From the NCBI RefSeq assembly GCF_018263855.1, contig NZ_CP073318.1:6944001-7008000 (forward strand): 64,000 bases of DNA, read 5' to 3'. The position numbers and the translations under genes were made by a program. The notes under the pieces are model-generated. The model did no database searches. It had not been told where the DNA came from and saw nothing but the letters and a program-made list of their open reading frames with translations. This stretch comes from Kutzneria sp. CA-103260 (GTDB lineage: Bacteria; Actinomycetota; Actinomycetes; Mycobacteriales; Pseudonocardiaceae). The stretch's first letter is position 1. Each line of letters opens with the position of its first letter. This document shows, piece by piece, positions 1 to 8,645 of this stretch.

Positions 1-1048
1 ACGACCGGCCGGTGTAGTCCCGAATGCCGACCTGGTCGGCTATCCGGGTGAAATCCCGGTCCACGCGCTGGGTGAGCCGGTCCAGCTCCAGCAGCTCGGC
101 CGGCGGCTCGTCGAGCATGTCGGTGATCCAGAGCCGGGTCGGCCAGCCCCGCGCGCTGCCCCATTCACCCATCAGCAGCAGTTCGCCCGGCCGGCTCGGC
201 AACGCCACCCGGACGGCGGCCACCAGCGTGGTCCGACCGGCCACCGTGACCGGGCGGCGCAGGTCCCGGCACATGCCGATGATCTCGCGCGCCGGCAGTT
301 CGTCGTTGCCGCGCCCGGTCAGCACCGGGTCCCGCACGGTCAGCGGGAGCGCGCCGCCGATCCGGGCCAGCACCCGGCTCACCCGGCCCAGCAGGACAGC
401 GACTTCGGTGTCCCGGCCGTCGATCACCACCGGTCGGGCCGGCAGGCCCCAGTCCGACGACATCGTCAGGTACGTCTCGACCGCGCAGTCGGCCGGTGAC
501 TTCTCGGTCACCCCGTCGGGAATCGCCGCACGGGCCCGCCGCTCTCGGTCGTTGAGCCACGCCGTCGGCAGGTGCAGCCGCCAGTTGACCGGTGCGCTCA
601 TGTCCGCGGAAGCCGCCCAGACACCGGTGGCGCGCTGGGCGTTGACCACCTGTCCGATATCGGCGAGAAAACGGCGCTCCACGCCGACGGAATGCTCGCC
701 CGCCTTCTGGATGACCAGCGGGCGGACCACCCAGGCCCGCGGCGGCGCGATGGTGAAGACGTACTGGGCCAGTGCCCGGCGGACCAGCCGCCAGTCCCAG
801 GTCGAACTGCTGACGAAATGGTGCAGTTTCTGCTCGGTCGTGGCACCGCCGATCAGCGCCGCGATGTTGCGGATCGATTTCCGGCCGTCCACTTCCAACA
901 GGCCGCACACATACTCGGCGGCCCTGGCCCGCTGATCTTTTCTCGGCAGAGAAACGAACAGCCGGGAGCAGAGCTCGCCCAGCGTCGTGTCGCCGAGGTC
1001 GAGATCGCTCGGCATCCGCGCCCGTAAGCGCTCTTCTCCACACAGCAT
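1..1048 (-). CDS. IS701-type DDE transposase-like protein, partial, probably domesticated
   Basis: The reading frame opens with ATG at 1048 and runs off the left edge without a stop; about 349 codons are visible. Family features: an N-terminal segment with LGELCSRLFVSLPRKDQRAR and GRKSIRNIAALIG, typical of IS701 transposases (DDE_5), and later HSVGVERRF. In active IS701 enzymes the stretch before HSVG carries the first catalytic Asp (about VIDDTGFPK); here it reads VVRPLVIQKAGE, so that Asp is missing. A later VVIDGRDTE may hold a second acidic residue; the third lies outside the window. No terminal inverted repeats are seen downstream of the start. Single-copy homologues of this kind often sit in actinomycete biosynthetic clusters (family knowledge). 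I infer a domesticated, possibly regulatory protein rather than a mobile element. Confidence 0.75.
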   Translation of the reverse strand, partial: MLCGEERLRARMPSDLDLGDTTLGELCSRLFVSLPRKDQRARAAEYVCGLLEVDGRKSIRNIAALIGGATTEQKLHHFVSSSTWDWRLVRRALAQYVFTIAPPRAWVVRPLVIQKAGEHSVGVERRFLADIGQVVNAQRATGVWAASADMSAPVNWRLHLPTAWLNDRERRARAAIPDGVTEKSPADCAVETYLTMSSDWGLPARPVVIDGRDTEVAVLLGRVSRVLARIGGALPLTVRDPVLTGRGNDELPAREIIGMCRDLRRPVTVAGRTTLVAAVRVALPSRPGELLLMGEWGSARGWPTRLWITDMLDEPPAELLELDRLTQRVDRDFTRIADQVGIRDYTGRS

Positions 1049-1372
1049 GACAGTTATCCCCCAGTGTGACGCACAATTGTCGTCGCCAGCCGCGCACATC
1101 CTTCCGGCCGGCGCCCCACCCGGACGTCGACATGACAGACTAGCGGCCGCGATCACCTCGCCCCCATGCCCACACAGCCCGGAAGCGTAGCCAACCATTG
1201 TCAGGGCGGACACCCGCATCACCGGGTTGGACCAGCCAATGATCATTCACTACGCGCGGTGACGGCACGATCGGGCGAGAATTCACTTCACCACGGGGGT
1301 AACATATTCAACCATCATTCGGCGATATTCACGAAAGGCACATCACCCGTGAACGGGCAACGTCCGTTTCAC
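1049..1372. other. Intergenic region upstream of the transposase-like gene
   Basis: About 320 bases without a convincing gene. It is clearly more A+T-rich than its surroundings between roughly 1190 and 1340, and should hold the promoter of the leftward transposase-like gene. I see no IS ends, tRNA or strong palindrome apart from a short TGATCA-centred one near 1241. Confidence 0.4.
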
Positions 1373-1412
1373 CGCCGCCGCTCGGCGGCACGGCGTCCGC
1401 CGAGCGGCGGCG
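1373..1412 (-). terminator. Strong hairpin after the terpene operon
   Basis: A perfect 16-bp inverted repeat (1373-1388 against 1397-1412) with an 8-base loop begins 13 bases past the stop of the class I terpene synthase gene. There is no U-tract, which is normal for actinomycetes. It most likely ends the leftward terpene operon. Confidence 0.7.
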
Positions 1413-1425
1413 ACCCTGCGCCCGA

Positions 1426-2343
1426 TCAGCCCGCCGACCCCAGGACCGGCTCCGGGACCGCGTCCGAGCCCCAGCCGCGGAAGTCGCCGCACGAGTAGAA
1501 GACGGTGGACCATTCGAGCAGGCGGATGAGTTCAACGGCCGGGGCGAAGTCACGATCGACCAGGGCGGACAGCCGAGCGGTGGCGGATTCGGCCCGGCGG
1601 GCCAGTTCGGTGCGGACCTGGGCCGGGCTGACGCCGGGGTACATGAGGATGTTGTTGTCGCCGGTGCGGCTCTCGCGGTGGAAGGTGGCGAGGTCGTTGG
1701 CCAGTCGCACCACGACGGTGAGATCATCCAAAGAGGACACCAGGGCATCGAGGTGGTCGATGAGGTCGGCGTCGGCGGCGGTGGCCCACAGGGGGAAGTG
1801 GTTCATCCACAGGGTGACGCTGCTGGCATGGTCGAGGTAGTCGCGGATGTCGGTCCGGGGAATCTCGCCCCGGCTGACGAGCCAGTCGTAGCGGACGGCC
1901 TTGAGGTCGTCGGCGAACTTGGCCGCCCAGAGCTCGGCGAGCGCGGGGTAGAGCGGTTGTGCGCTGAGGTCCCGCTGGCAGGAGGACAGGGCGGTCAGCA
2001 GCGGGTGGCTGGTGTCGGGCTGGTTGGTGCGAACGACGTTCAGGCACCGGGCGAACAGGTCGTCGAGCTCCGGCAGCGAGGTGACGGCCTGCTCGACGTG
2101 GTCGTCGAGGGCGTAGGTCCAGACGTACATCCGAGCGACAGCCCGGAGTTGGCCGACGGAGCGCCAGGGGGCGATCGTGGCGGCCGAGATGGCCATCGCC
2201 TCGATGGGCAGGTTCTCCAGGCCGGCGGCCGGTCCGGCGAGCCAGGAGCGGAGGTCGGCCAGCACGCCCAGCGAGCGCATGGCGATCGGCACGCACTGCG
2301 CCGCTGACGGAAAACCCTGTGCAGTCATCGGAAACCCCTTCAC
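1426..2343 (-). CDS. Class I terpene synthase (diterpene synthase-like)
   Basis: Ionisation-dependent cyclase of about 305 residues, the size of bacterial kaurene-synthase-like class I enzymes. Metal-binding motifs are clear: DDHVE at residues 80-84 (DDxxE) and the NSE-type triad in NDLATFHRE at 216-224 (N216, T220, E224). There is no second catalytic domain, so it should act on a diphosphate made by others, plausibly the copalyl-type product of the class II cyclase in the same operon. It is the last gene of that operon. The GTG at 2343 overlaps the TGA of the upstream flavin oxidoreductase gene (GTGA), which implies translational coupling; an ATG at 2328 preceded by AAGGGG is an alternative start. 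The exact skeleton cannot be read from sequence. Confidence 0.9.
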   Translation of the reverse strand: MKGFPMTAQGFPSAAQCVPIAMRSLGVLADLRSWLAGPAAGLENLPIEAMAISAATIAPWRSVGQLRAVARMYVWTYALDDHVEQAVTSLPELDDLFARCLNVVRTNQPDTSHPLLTALSSCQRDLSAQPLYPALAELWAAKFADDLKAVRYDWLVSRGEIPRTDIRDYLDHASSVTLWMNHFPLWATAADADLIDHLDALVSSLDDLTVVVRLANDLATFHRESRTGDNNILMYPGVSPAQVRTELARRAESATARLSALVDRDFAPAVELIRLLEWSTVFYSCGDFRGWGSDAVPEPVLGSAG

Positions 2344-3341
2344 ACCGAGACACGCTTGCGCACGTCGGAGAGCACGGCGCCGGCGTGCCGGAAGTCCTCC
2401 TCGGTGGGAAGATCGCCCAGCAGCACGGTGTCCACCCCGAGCGCGAGATACCGGTCCAGGTAGTCGGCCACCCGGCCGTGGCTGCCGACCAGCAGCGGCA
2501 TGGAGCCCTTGTCGGCCTGGTACGCCCCGGTCCAGTACACGTCGTCGTGGACGTCGGCCGACAGCGTGGCCATCCGCCGGCTCCAGTCCGAGTCGGACTT
2601 GCGGCGCATGGCGGTCTTCAGCCGGGTCCGCCGGTCGCTCTGGTAGCGCTCGTGGGCGACCTGCCAGGCCTGTTCGTCAGTGTCCCGGGCGATCAGGCCG
2701 ATGCGGATTCCCGTGCGCACAGTCCGCGCTCCGTCAAGGAAAGTCCGCGCGAACTGGTCGACCGGCTCCGGGTGCGTGATGGCGATGTCGCCGACCTCCT
2801 CGGCGGCCCGCCGGGACGCGGGTGAGGAGCCGGCGACGAACACCCGTGGCCGTTCCTCCGGCGGCAGCCACGAATGCGTCCACAGACCTCGATAGCTATA
2901 GAACTTGCCCTCGTGGTTGAGCGGCTCGTCCACGGCCAGCAGCGCCCGCAACACCTTGGCGTACTCGATGGCCCGCTCGTAGCGCTGGTCGTGGTCGAGG
3001 GTGTCGCCGAGCTGGCCCAGTTCCTCGTTGGCCGCGCCGGTGATCAGGTTGATGTCGATGCGCCGCCCGTACAGCCGGGTCATGGCGTGGATCAGCTTGG
3101 CCGCGGTGAACGGCGGCATGGAGTACGGCTGCAATGCCGTGAGCGGCGACAATGCCTTGGTGTGCTGCATGATCGCCCCGGCGACCGCCCACGGGTCCAG
3201 GTTCTTGTGGTTGTAGAAGGCCAACAGCCCGTTCACGCCGTGCCGCTCGGCCCGCTGCGCCAGTTCGGCGATGATCCGCAGCGGGGCGTCGTCGCGCGGC
3301 GACGGAGCCGTGCCGAGGACTTCCAGATGGCGTCGCGCCAT
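2340..3341 (-). CDS. LLM-class FMN-dependent oxidoreductase
   Basis: A 333-residue luciferase-like monooxygenase of the alkanesulfonate monooxygenase (SsuD)-like branch. It uses reduced FMN from a separate reductase for oxygenation or redox chemistry. Visible features: RRIDINLITGAANEELG and DQRYERAIEY, then FVAGSSPASRRAAEEVGD, which match the conserved SsuD-type core in order. The ATG at 3341 was chosen because GGAGGGGA lies just upstream; a longer in-frame extension overlaps the P450 gene and looks non-coding. It sits between the P450 gene (19-base gap) and the class I cyclase gene (4-base overlap), so it is probably a tailoring enzyme of the diterpenoid. Flavin oxygenases of this type are uncommon in two-cyclase diterpene clusters. 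Confidence 0.85.
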   Translation of the reverse strand: MARRHLEVLGTAPSPRDDAPLRIIAELAQRAERHGVNGLLAFYNHKNLDPWAVAGAIMQHTKALSPLTALQPYSMPPFTAAKLIHAMTRLYGRRIDINLITGAANEELGQLGDTLDHDQRYERAIEYAKVLRALLAVDEPLNHEGKFYSYRGLWTHSWLPPEERPRVFVAGSSPASRRAAEEVGDIAITHPEPVDQFARTFLDGARTVRTGIRIGLIARDTDEQAWQVAHERYQSDRRTRLKTAMRRKSDSDWSRRMATLSADVHDDVYWTGAYQADKGSMPLLVGSHGRVADYLDRYLALGVDTVLLGDLPTEEDFRHAGAVLSDVRKRVSV

Positions 3342-3360
3342 GCCGATTCCCCTCCCGGGC

Positions 3361-4596
3361 TCAGGCGAACGTGATCGGCAGGTGCCGGGCCTGGCGGACG
3401 CCGGCCAGCCGGAAGACCGGCTGCTCGCCAGGAGTGACGTGGTAGTCGGGAATGCGGCGGTGGAACTGGTCGATGGCGACGAACAGCTCCATGCGAGCCA
3501 GGTGGATGCCGAGGCAGTGGTGCGCGCCGGCGGCGTAGCCGAGATGCCGGCTGATCTTGCGGTCCAGCCGCGGCTCCAGCGGGTCCTCGAACGCGGTGGG
3601 ATCGAGGTTTCCGCTGCCCCAGCACAGGAACACCAACTCGCCCCGCTTGACCGGGATGCCGTTGACCTCGGTGTCCTCCTTGGCCCAGCGGGGTCCACCG
3701 GCCGGCACCGGGCTCTCGAAGCGCATCAGCTCGTCGATCGCGCCGGGCAGCATGGACGGGTCGGCCACGACCTGCCGCCGCTGCTCGGGATTCGCCGCGA
3801 ACCAGGCGAACAGGCAGGACAGGGCCGACGTCACGGTGTCCAGCGCGGCGATGGTGAACAGGTGCAGGATGTTGACGATCTCGTCGTCGGCCAGGCGCTC
3901 GCCGTCGACCTCGAAGGTCATGAACCGGCCGATGAGGTCGTCGCGGGCCTGCGGCTCGCGGCGGCGCTCGGCCAGCCGCTCGTGCAGCCGGGCCCGCATC
4001 CGGTCGCCGGCCTCGACGCCCAGTTCCTCCCGCTGGGCCAGGTCCGCGCCCTCGTTCTCCAGGATGCGGTCCTTCATCTCGGTGAGAAAGGTCATGTCCT
4101 GCAACGGAAGCCCGAACAGGTTGAGGAACAGGGTGGCCGGCAGCGGGGCGCAGAAGGCGGAGAACAGCTCGGTCCGGCCGTCCCCGGCGAAGCCGTCGAT
4201 GAGCTCGTCGGCCAGCTTGCGGATCTCCTGCTCCATCGGCGACACCTTGGCCGAGGACAGCAGCGGCTCCAGCAGCCGCCGGTACCGGCGGTGGTCCAGG
4301 CCGTCGAGGTGCACCGGGATCAGCGGCTCCCGGGTGCCCATGCCGAACGGGCGGCCGGTGTCCGGGTGGTTGGACACGATCGACCGGTTGCGGCAGGCGG
4401 CCATGATGTCGTCCATGGCGAAGAACCCGACGCCCGCCTCCCACCGCACCACCGGGCTCTCCCGGCGCAGGCGATCGAACACGAGCTGCGGCTGTGCCAC
4501 CGAGAAGGCGTCGTTCTGCTCGTACACCATCATCGCCCGCAGCGCGGGATCCATGTCCGCCCAGGGGATGTAGGCCGCTTCCCGCATCGTGCTCAC
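3361..4596 (-). CDS. Cytochrome P450
   Basis: Soluble bacterial class I P450 of about 411 residues. The I-helix shows AALDTVTS (acid-alcohol pair D-T), the K-helix ExxR is ELMR in DELMRFESP, and the haem-binding loop is GYAAGAHHCLG with the Cys near residue 361; it has Tyr where most P450s have Phe at the loop start. No ferredoxin gene lies beside it, so electrons must come from elsewhere. The GTG at 4596 overlaps the stop of the GGPP synthase gene by four bases (GTGA); a GTG at 4599 and an ATG at 4587 are alternatives. Its position inside the terpene operon makes it the likely hydroxylase of the diterpene scaffold. Confidence 0.92.
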   Translation of the reverse strand: MSTMREAAYIPWADMDPALRAMMVYEQNDAFSVAQPQLVFDRLRRESPVVRWEAGVGFFAMDDIMAACRNRSIVSNHPDTGRPFGMGTREPLIPVHLDGLDHRRYRRLLEPLLSSAKVSPMEQEIRKLADELIDGFAGDGRTELFSAFCAPLPATLFLNLFGLPLQDMTFLTEMKDRILENEGADLAQREELGVEAGDRMRARLHERLAERRREPQARDDLIGRFMTFEVDGERLADDEIVNILHLFTIAALDTVTSALSCLFAWFAANPEQRRQVVADPSMLPGAIDELMRFESPVPAGGPRWAKEDTEVNGIPVKRGELVFLCWGSGNLDPTAFEDPLEPRLDRKISRHLGYAAGAHHCLGIHLARMELFVAIDQFHRRIPDYHVTPGEQPVFRLAGVRQARHLPITFA

Positions 4597-5639
4597 CACT
4601 TCCGCTCGCCGGCGAAACGCGCCGCGTCGATCAGCATTTCCCGTCCGTACGCCGTCATCGGCGCGTTCGCGACCGCCTCGGTCGCGTCCAGCACCAGCCG
4701 TTCGATCACCAGCTCCAGCTCGGCCACCGCGCCGCAGTTGTGCAGGACGGTCCGGACAGCGTCGAGGTCGGCGTCGTTACGGCCCAACAACGCCGAATCA
4801 GGGCCGGTCACGCGCCGACGGGCGATCTCCAGCAGCCGGGTTGCCTTGTGCTGCGCCACGTCCCCGCCGATCGGCTTGCCGGTCTGTGCCTCGTTCCCGA
4901 ACAGGTCGAGCAGGTCATCACGGAGCTGGAACGCCTGGCCGACCGCCCGGCCGTAGGAGCGCAGGAACGGTTCGAGCGCAGCCCCGTTCGGGGCGAGCCC
5001 CGCGCCGACCAGCAGCGGTCCCTCGACGGTGTAGCTGGCCGTCTTCAGCTCGGCGGTGGTGGCCGCCACGTCCTCGTGCCACTCCCCCATCGCCGAGGTT
5101 TCGAGGTCCAGGTACTGCCCGTGCATCAGGCGGGTGGCCGCCCGGTAGAAGACCTGTTGTGCCTGCGGGGGAAGGGAGCCGGCCAGCCGGGCACACACCA
5201 GCAGGGTGTAGTCGCCGAGCAGGATGGCCATGTTCTCGCCGTAGCGCTGCGCGGATCCGCGCAGGCCCAGCGCGTAGTGCCGCTCAGTGAAGGAGACATG
5301 CAGCGTCGGCATGGCCCGCCGGGTGTCGGCCTCGTCCATGACGTCGTCGTGGATCAGCGCGAACGTGTGCAGCAGCTCGAAGACCGCGCCGGCGCGGATC
5401 GCCAGGTCGTCCTCGACGCCACCGCCGCCGGCCAGGAACGCCCACTGCGTGAACGCCGGCCGGATGCGCTTGCCGCCGCCGATCGCGGCCTCCCGCAACA
5501 GGGCGAACCCGAACTCGTCGAGGTCGGCCGACTTCCAGTCGTCCCACAGCGTCGTGTCGAACAGCTCGGCCAGGTAGTCGTCGACCCGGCGGCGGATGTC
5601 GGCGAGATTGGCGTGGAAGCGAGTGTCCATGGTGGTCAC
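4593..5639 (-). CDS. Geranylgeranyl diphosphate synthase-type prenyltransferase
   Basis: Trans-isoprenyl diphosphate synthase of about 348 residues. Both aspartate-rich motifs are intact: DDVMD at 98-102 in HDDVMDEADTRR and DDLLD at 241-245 in QLRDDLLDLFG, and GGGKRIRP near 54-61 is the usual substrate-binding segment. It should condense IPP with allylic diphosphates to a C20 (possibly other) chain in the cytoplasm. Placement directly between the class II cyclase and the P450 supports GGPP as product. The GTG at 5639 overlaps the stop of the class II cyclase gene; an ATG at 5630 is also possible. This is one of two prenyl synthases in the window; the other is fused to a terpene cyclase at 12996-15101. 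Confidence 0.93.
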   Translation of the reverse strand: MTTMDTRFHANLADIRRRVDDYLAELFDTTLWDDWKSADLDEFGFALLREAAIGGGKRIRPAFTQWAFLAGGGGVEDDLAIRAGAVFELLHTFALIHDDVMDEADTRRAMPTLHVSFTERHYALGLRGSAQRYGENMAILLGDYTLLVCARLAGSLPPQAQQVFYRAATRLMHGQYLDLETSAMGEWHEDVAATTAELKTASYTVEGPLLVGAGLAPNGAALEPFLRSYGRAVGQAFQLRDDLLDLFGNEAQTGKPIGGDVAQHKATRLLEIARRRVTGPDSALLGRNDADLDAVRTVLHNCGAVAELELVIERLVLDATEAVANAPMTAYGREMLIDAARFAGERKW

Positions 5640-7096
5640 CGATCCGCCTCGACGAGCACCAGCGCGGACAGCACCGCCGAGCGGATGACCAGGTCCGGCG
5701 AGTACAGGCATTTCCCGATCCACAGCCAGGGATACGGGCCGTCCGCGTGGCCGGCCAGCCACTGGTACCCGCGGTCCACGACCTCCCGCGGCACGTTCTC
5801 GCCGCAGCGCCGGGCGATCACCAGGGCTTGCAGGCAGTAGGCGGTTTCCTCGGCGGTGGAAAGGAAATGGCCCCACGAGCCGTCCGGCCGCTGGCTGGCG
5901 ACCAGCCAGTCGACCGCCAGGCGGAACATGTCGTCGCCACTCTCGACCCCGGCCAGCACCGCGTGCGCGGTCGGGTAGTACGGCGACGCGTGCCACTTGT
6001 CGACCCAGTACCCGCACGGATTCTGCCGGCCGGCCAGGTACGCGAGCACCCGCCGCGTCAGCGTGTCGTCCCAGGGAATGCCGTTGGCCCGCAACGCGCC
6101 GAGGGCGTGGATGTTGGTGCTGAGCGAGGAGTTGCGCTCGGTCGACCAGGTGTAGAAGTGCTCCGGGCCGGCGTAGGCCAGCACCGCGTCCATGTCGACC
6201 GGCTTGCCGCAGCGGGCCAGGACCTCGTAGACCATGGCCGTGTCGTCGCCGTCCTCGGGCGTGAAGCCGGCCCCGAAGCTGGCGCCGCGGCCCGGCGTCC
6301 ACGCGTCGTGCAACAGCTCGATCAGACGCCCTTGTCCACTTGGGACAGACCCGGCAAGGTCGAGGTTCCACAGCGTCCACGCCGCCTCGAAGACGTCGAT
6401 CGGCCCGACGTTGGGCACGCCGCCGTCCTCGCCGGTCATCCGAGCCAGGTACGCCAGCGCCTGCTCGTCCTTCTCCACAGACGTGACGTACAGGGCGGTG
6501 GCGGCGGGGCTGAAGCCCACCGAACCGTTGGACGCCAACAGGTTGTCCACGTCGAGCAGGTGCATGTCGTTGTGGTCGGCCAGCTCGGCGGAATGGGCCA
6601 GCGCCATACGGTTCGACACCACCGCCGACGGCAGCGGGGCCAGCTTCCGCTGGCGGTAGGCGCACAGCCGCGCCAGCACCTCGTCAACCTCGGGGCCGAC
6701 CAGCCGCAACTGCCGGGCTTGGCCGAGCAGTGCCGGGGCCAGGAACTCGAACCCGATCGTCTCGCCGGCGATGTCGGCGTCCAGCTTCCGCAACGAGGAC
6801 AACAGACCCGGCCGGGCCGCCTCGATCCGCGGGCGGTCGGCCTCGTCGCCGTGCAAGGCGAGGGCGGTGATCGCCGACAGGGTGCAGATCACCCGGTCGT
6901 GGTGGTACACGAAGTGTGGCGCACCCCAGGTCCCGCCGGGCAACTGGTGCCGGCGCAGCCAGGCCAGCGCCCCCTCGGACAGTGTGGTGTCGGCGGCCCC
7001 GAGCCGGGCCAGCCATCCGACGTCGTAGGCGGAGTCGCTGACGCGGCCCCGACCCGCCTGCCGGACCAGGTCGTCGATCTCGGTCTGCCGCGACAT
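5636..7096 (-). CDS. Class II diterpene cyclase (copalyl diphosphate synthase-like)
   Basis: A 486-residue protonation-initiated cyclase of the bacterial ent-CPP/labdane synthase type. The catalytic DxDD motif is DGDD at 282-285 (TPEDGDDTAMVYE). SAYDVGWLARL at 22-32 and SNGSVGFSPAATALYV are typical of bacterial CPP synthases, and there are QW-like repeats such as QRPDGSWGHFL. It has the beta-gamma alpha-barrel architecture without a class I domain. It would convert GGPP to a bicyclic copalyl-type diphosphate, passed to the class I enzyme of the same operon. Its ATG follows immediately after the TGA of the condensation-domain gene and its end overlaps the GGPP synthase start. Stereochemistry (ent, normal or syn) cannot be told from sequence alone. 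Confidence 0.93.
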   Translation of the reverse strand: MSRQTEIDDLVRQAGRGRVSDSAYDVGWLARLGAADTTLSEGALAWLRRHQLPGGTWGAPHFVYHHDRVICTLSAITALALHGDEADRPRIEAARPGLLSSLRKLDADIAGETIGFEFLAPALLGQARQLRLVGPEVDEVLARLCAYRQRKLAPLPSAVVSNRMALAHSAELADHNDMHLLDVDNLLASNGSVGFSPAATALYVTSVEKDEQALAYLARMTGEDGGVPNVGPIDVFEAAWTLWNLDLAGSVPSGQGRLIELLHDAWTPGRGASFGAGFTPEDGDDTAMVYEVLARCGKPVDMDAVLAYAGPEHFYTWSTERNSSLSTNIHALGALRANGIPWDDTLTRRVLAYLAGRQNPCGYWVDKWHASPYYPTAHAVLAGVESGDDMFRLAVDWLVASQRPDGSWGHFLSTAEETAYCLQALVIARRCGENVPREVVDRGYQWLAGHADGPYPWLWIGKCLYSPDLVIRSAVLSALVLVEADR

Positions 7097-8389
7097 TCAG
7101 GCCCCCGCCAGCGGCTCGGACAGCCGGGCCGCGAATTCGCCGAACAGCTCCCGGGCCAGCGGCTCGTCGAGATCGCGTTCGTCGAAAGTGACCCGAGCGA
7201 TCACTTCACCGGTCGGCAGCCGGTGCAGCCGGAACATGAGACCGACGTCCCCGGTCGGGCCGCCTTCGTCACCCGGAACAACGTTCGCCTGCGCGGGGCC
7301 GAAAGGAATCGGCTTTTCCGACACGTGCGCGGGAATGTACTGGAAAACGCACAGCCCGGCCGGCCGCATCGCAATCTCCTGAAGCACGTCCATATGCATG
7401 CCGAGCACCTCGATGGCCGGGATGTGCGCGCGGTTGTACGCGTTGAGCACGCTGTCCCGGACCAGCGGCGCGAGCGATTCCCAGCTCGCGCCCTCGGGCA
7501 CCTGGACCCGGAGCAGGGCCGGGTGGATGAACGGGCCGATCATGTCCTTGGTGCCCGGCCGGTCGCGCTGCTCGAACACCGTGCTGACCAGCACGTCCCG
7601 GTTCTCCAGCCGGTCGGCCATGGCCAGGCTGAAGCCGGTGAACAGGGCCCCGAACATGGTGGTGCGGTTCTTGCGGGCCCACCGCTCCATGACGGCCGCC
7701 TGGTCGGCGTCGAGCACCTGGATCCGAAACGAGCCGCTGCTCGGCTGGCGCTCCCAGTCGCGCTGGAGGTCGGGGCTCAGGGCCATCGGCCGCGCACCGG
7801 CCATGGTGGTGCGCCAGAAGTCGCGGTCGGCGTCCAGCCGGTCGGCGACGCTGGCCAGGCGCTGTTCGACGTACTCGCCGAACTGCAGCTCCGGCGCCGG
7901 CTCGGGCCGGCCGTCGACGCGGGCGGTGTAGAGCCGGCCCAGCTCGGCGATCGCCAGGTGCAGCGAGCGCGGGTCGGTGTGCAGGTGGTGCAGGGTCAGG
8001 CCGACGACGTGGTCGCCGTCGTCGAGCTGGGCGACGTGGCCGCGGATCAGCGGCGCGGCGGTCGACGGCACCGGGGTGCGCGACCACTCGTCGGCCAACT
8101 GCCCCGGCGTCGCGCCGTGGCCATCCGTCTTCTCCAGATGCACGGCCTGGTGCGGGTGCACCTGCTGGAGGTAGCCGCCGCCGTCGACCTGGACCATCGT
8201 CGTGCGCAGGACGTCGTTGCGGGCGACGAGATCGTCGTACGCCTGGTCCAGCAGACCGAGATCGACCGGGCCGGTGATTCGGGCGGCCACGCTCATGGTC
8301 ATGCGCGGTCCGATGGACCCGCCCGGCAGCAGCTGGTCGGTGGCCATCAGGGTGTGTTGGAAAACGGACGCGGGCCAGGTCAGCCCCAT
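7097..8389 (-). CDS. Stand-alone condensation-domain protein
   Basis: A roughly 430-residue protein of the condensation-domain/CoA-dependent acyltransferase fold, without adenylation or carrier domains. The active-site motif is HHLHTD at 134-139 in LTLHHLHTDPRS; the canonical HHxxxDG has Pro in place of Gly. A second conserved block reads FEQRDRPGTKDMIGPF. Such free-standing enzymes make ester or amide bonds using an acyl or aminoacyl group held on a carrier protein or CoA. The only carrier protein nearby is the ACP at 10780, in the divergent operon, which suggests a partnership. The start was set at ATG 8389 because GGAGGTG lies seven bases upstream; an ATG at 8410 would add seven residues. 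It is the first gene of the terpene operon. Confidence 0.85.
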   Translation of the reverse strand: MGLTWPASVFQHTLMATDQLLPGGSIGPRMTMSVAARITGPVDLGLLDQAYDDLVARNDVLRTTMVQVDGGGYLQQVHPHQAVHLEKTDGHGATPGQLADEWSRTPVPSTAAPLIRGHVAQLDDGDHVVGLTLHHLHTDPRSLHLAIAELGRLYTARVDGRPEPAPELQFGEYVEQRLASVADRLDADRDFWRTTMAGARPMALSPDLQRDWERQPSSGSFRIQVLDADQAAVMERWARKNRTTMFGALFTGFSLAMADRLENRDVLVSTVFEQRDRPGTKDMIGPFIHPALLRVQVPEGASWESLAPLVRDSVLNAYNRAHIPAIEVLGMHMDVLQEIAMRPAGLCVFQYIPAHVSEKPIPFGPAQANVVPGDEGGPTGDVGLMFRLHRLPTGEVIARVTFDERDLDEPLARELFGEFAARLSEPLAGA

Positions 8390-8521
8390 AGCGAGCACCT
8401 CCGGGAACATGTTCTTCCGGGAATTGATGTGCGGGCCGCGAGCATGATTGGGCGGCCCGCCGGCCTTGATCGACCCGCGAGATCGGAGAATCGTTTTCCA
8501 GCTCACCCTAACCCCGGCGAC

Positions 8522-8538
8522 ACTGGCGGCACGCCAGT
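8522..8538. promoter_or_regulatory. Palindrome in the divergent terpene-cluster promoter region
   Basis: ACTGGCG-GCA-CGCCAGT is a perfect 7-3-7 inverted repeat in the 256-base gap between the two divergent operons (8390-8645). A single regulator bound here could control both. The rest of the gap shows no gene. Confidence 0.4.
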
Positions 8539-8645
8539 TCCCGGGCCCATCGTTTTTCGGGGCCAGGTTTAGGAGATTGCCTATCGCGCCCGGCTTATTG
8601 TGAGCGAGCTGGCGGGGCCTACTTCGGCGAGGAGCGCGCAAGACC

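Noticed and set aside
1..1048. An active insertion sequence at the left edge
   Set aside because: The first catalytic Asp block is replaced and no terminal inverted repeat is visible on the right side.
5747..8572. A 941-codon open frame on the + strand
   Set aside because: It is the shadow of the class II cyclase and condensation-domain genes; its sequence is biased to Gly, Arg, Gln, Val and His with no recognisable domain.
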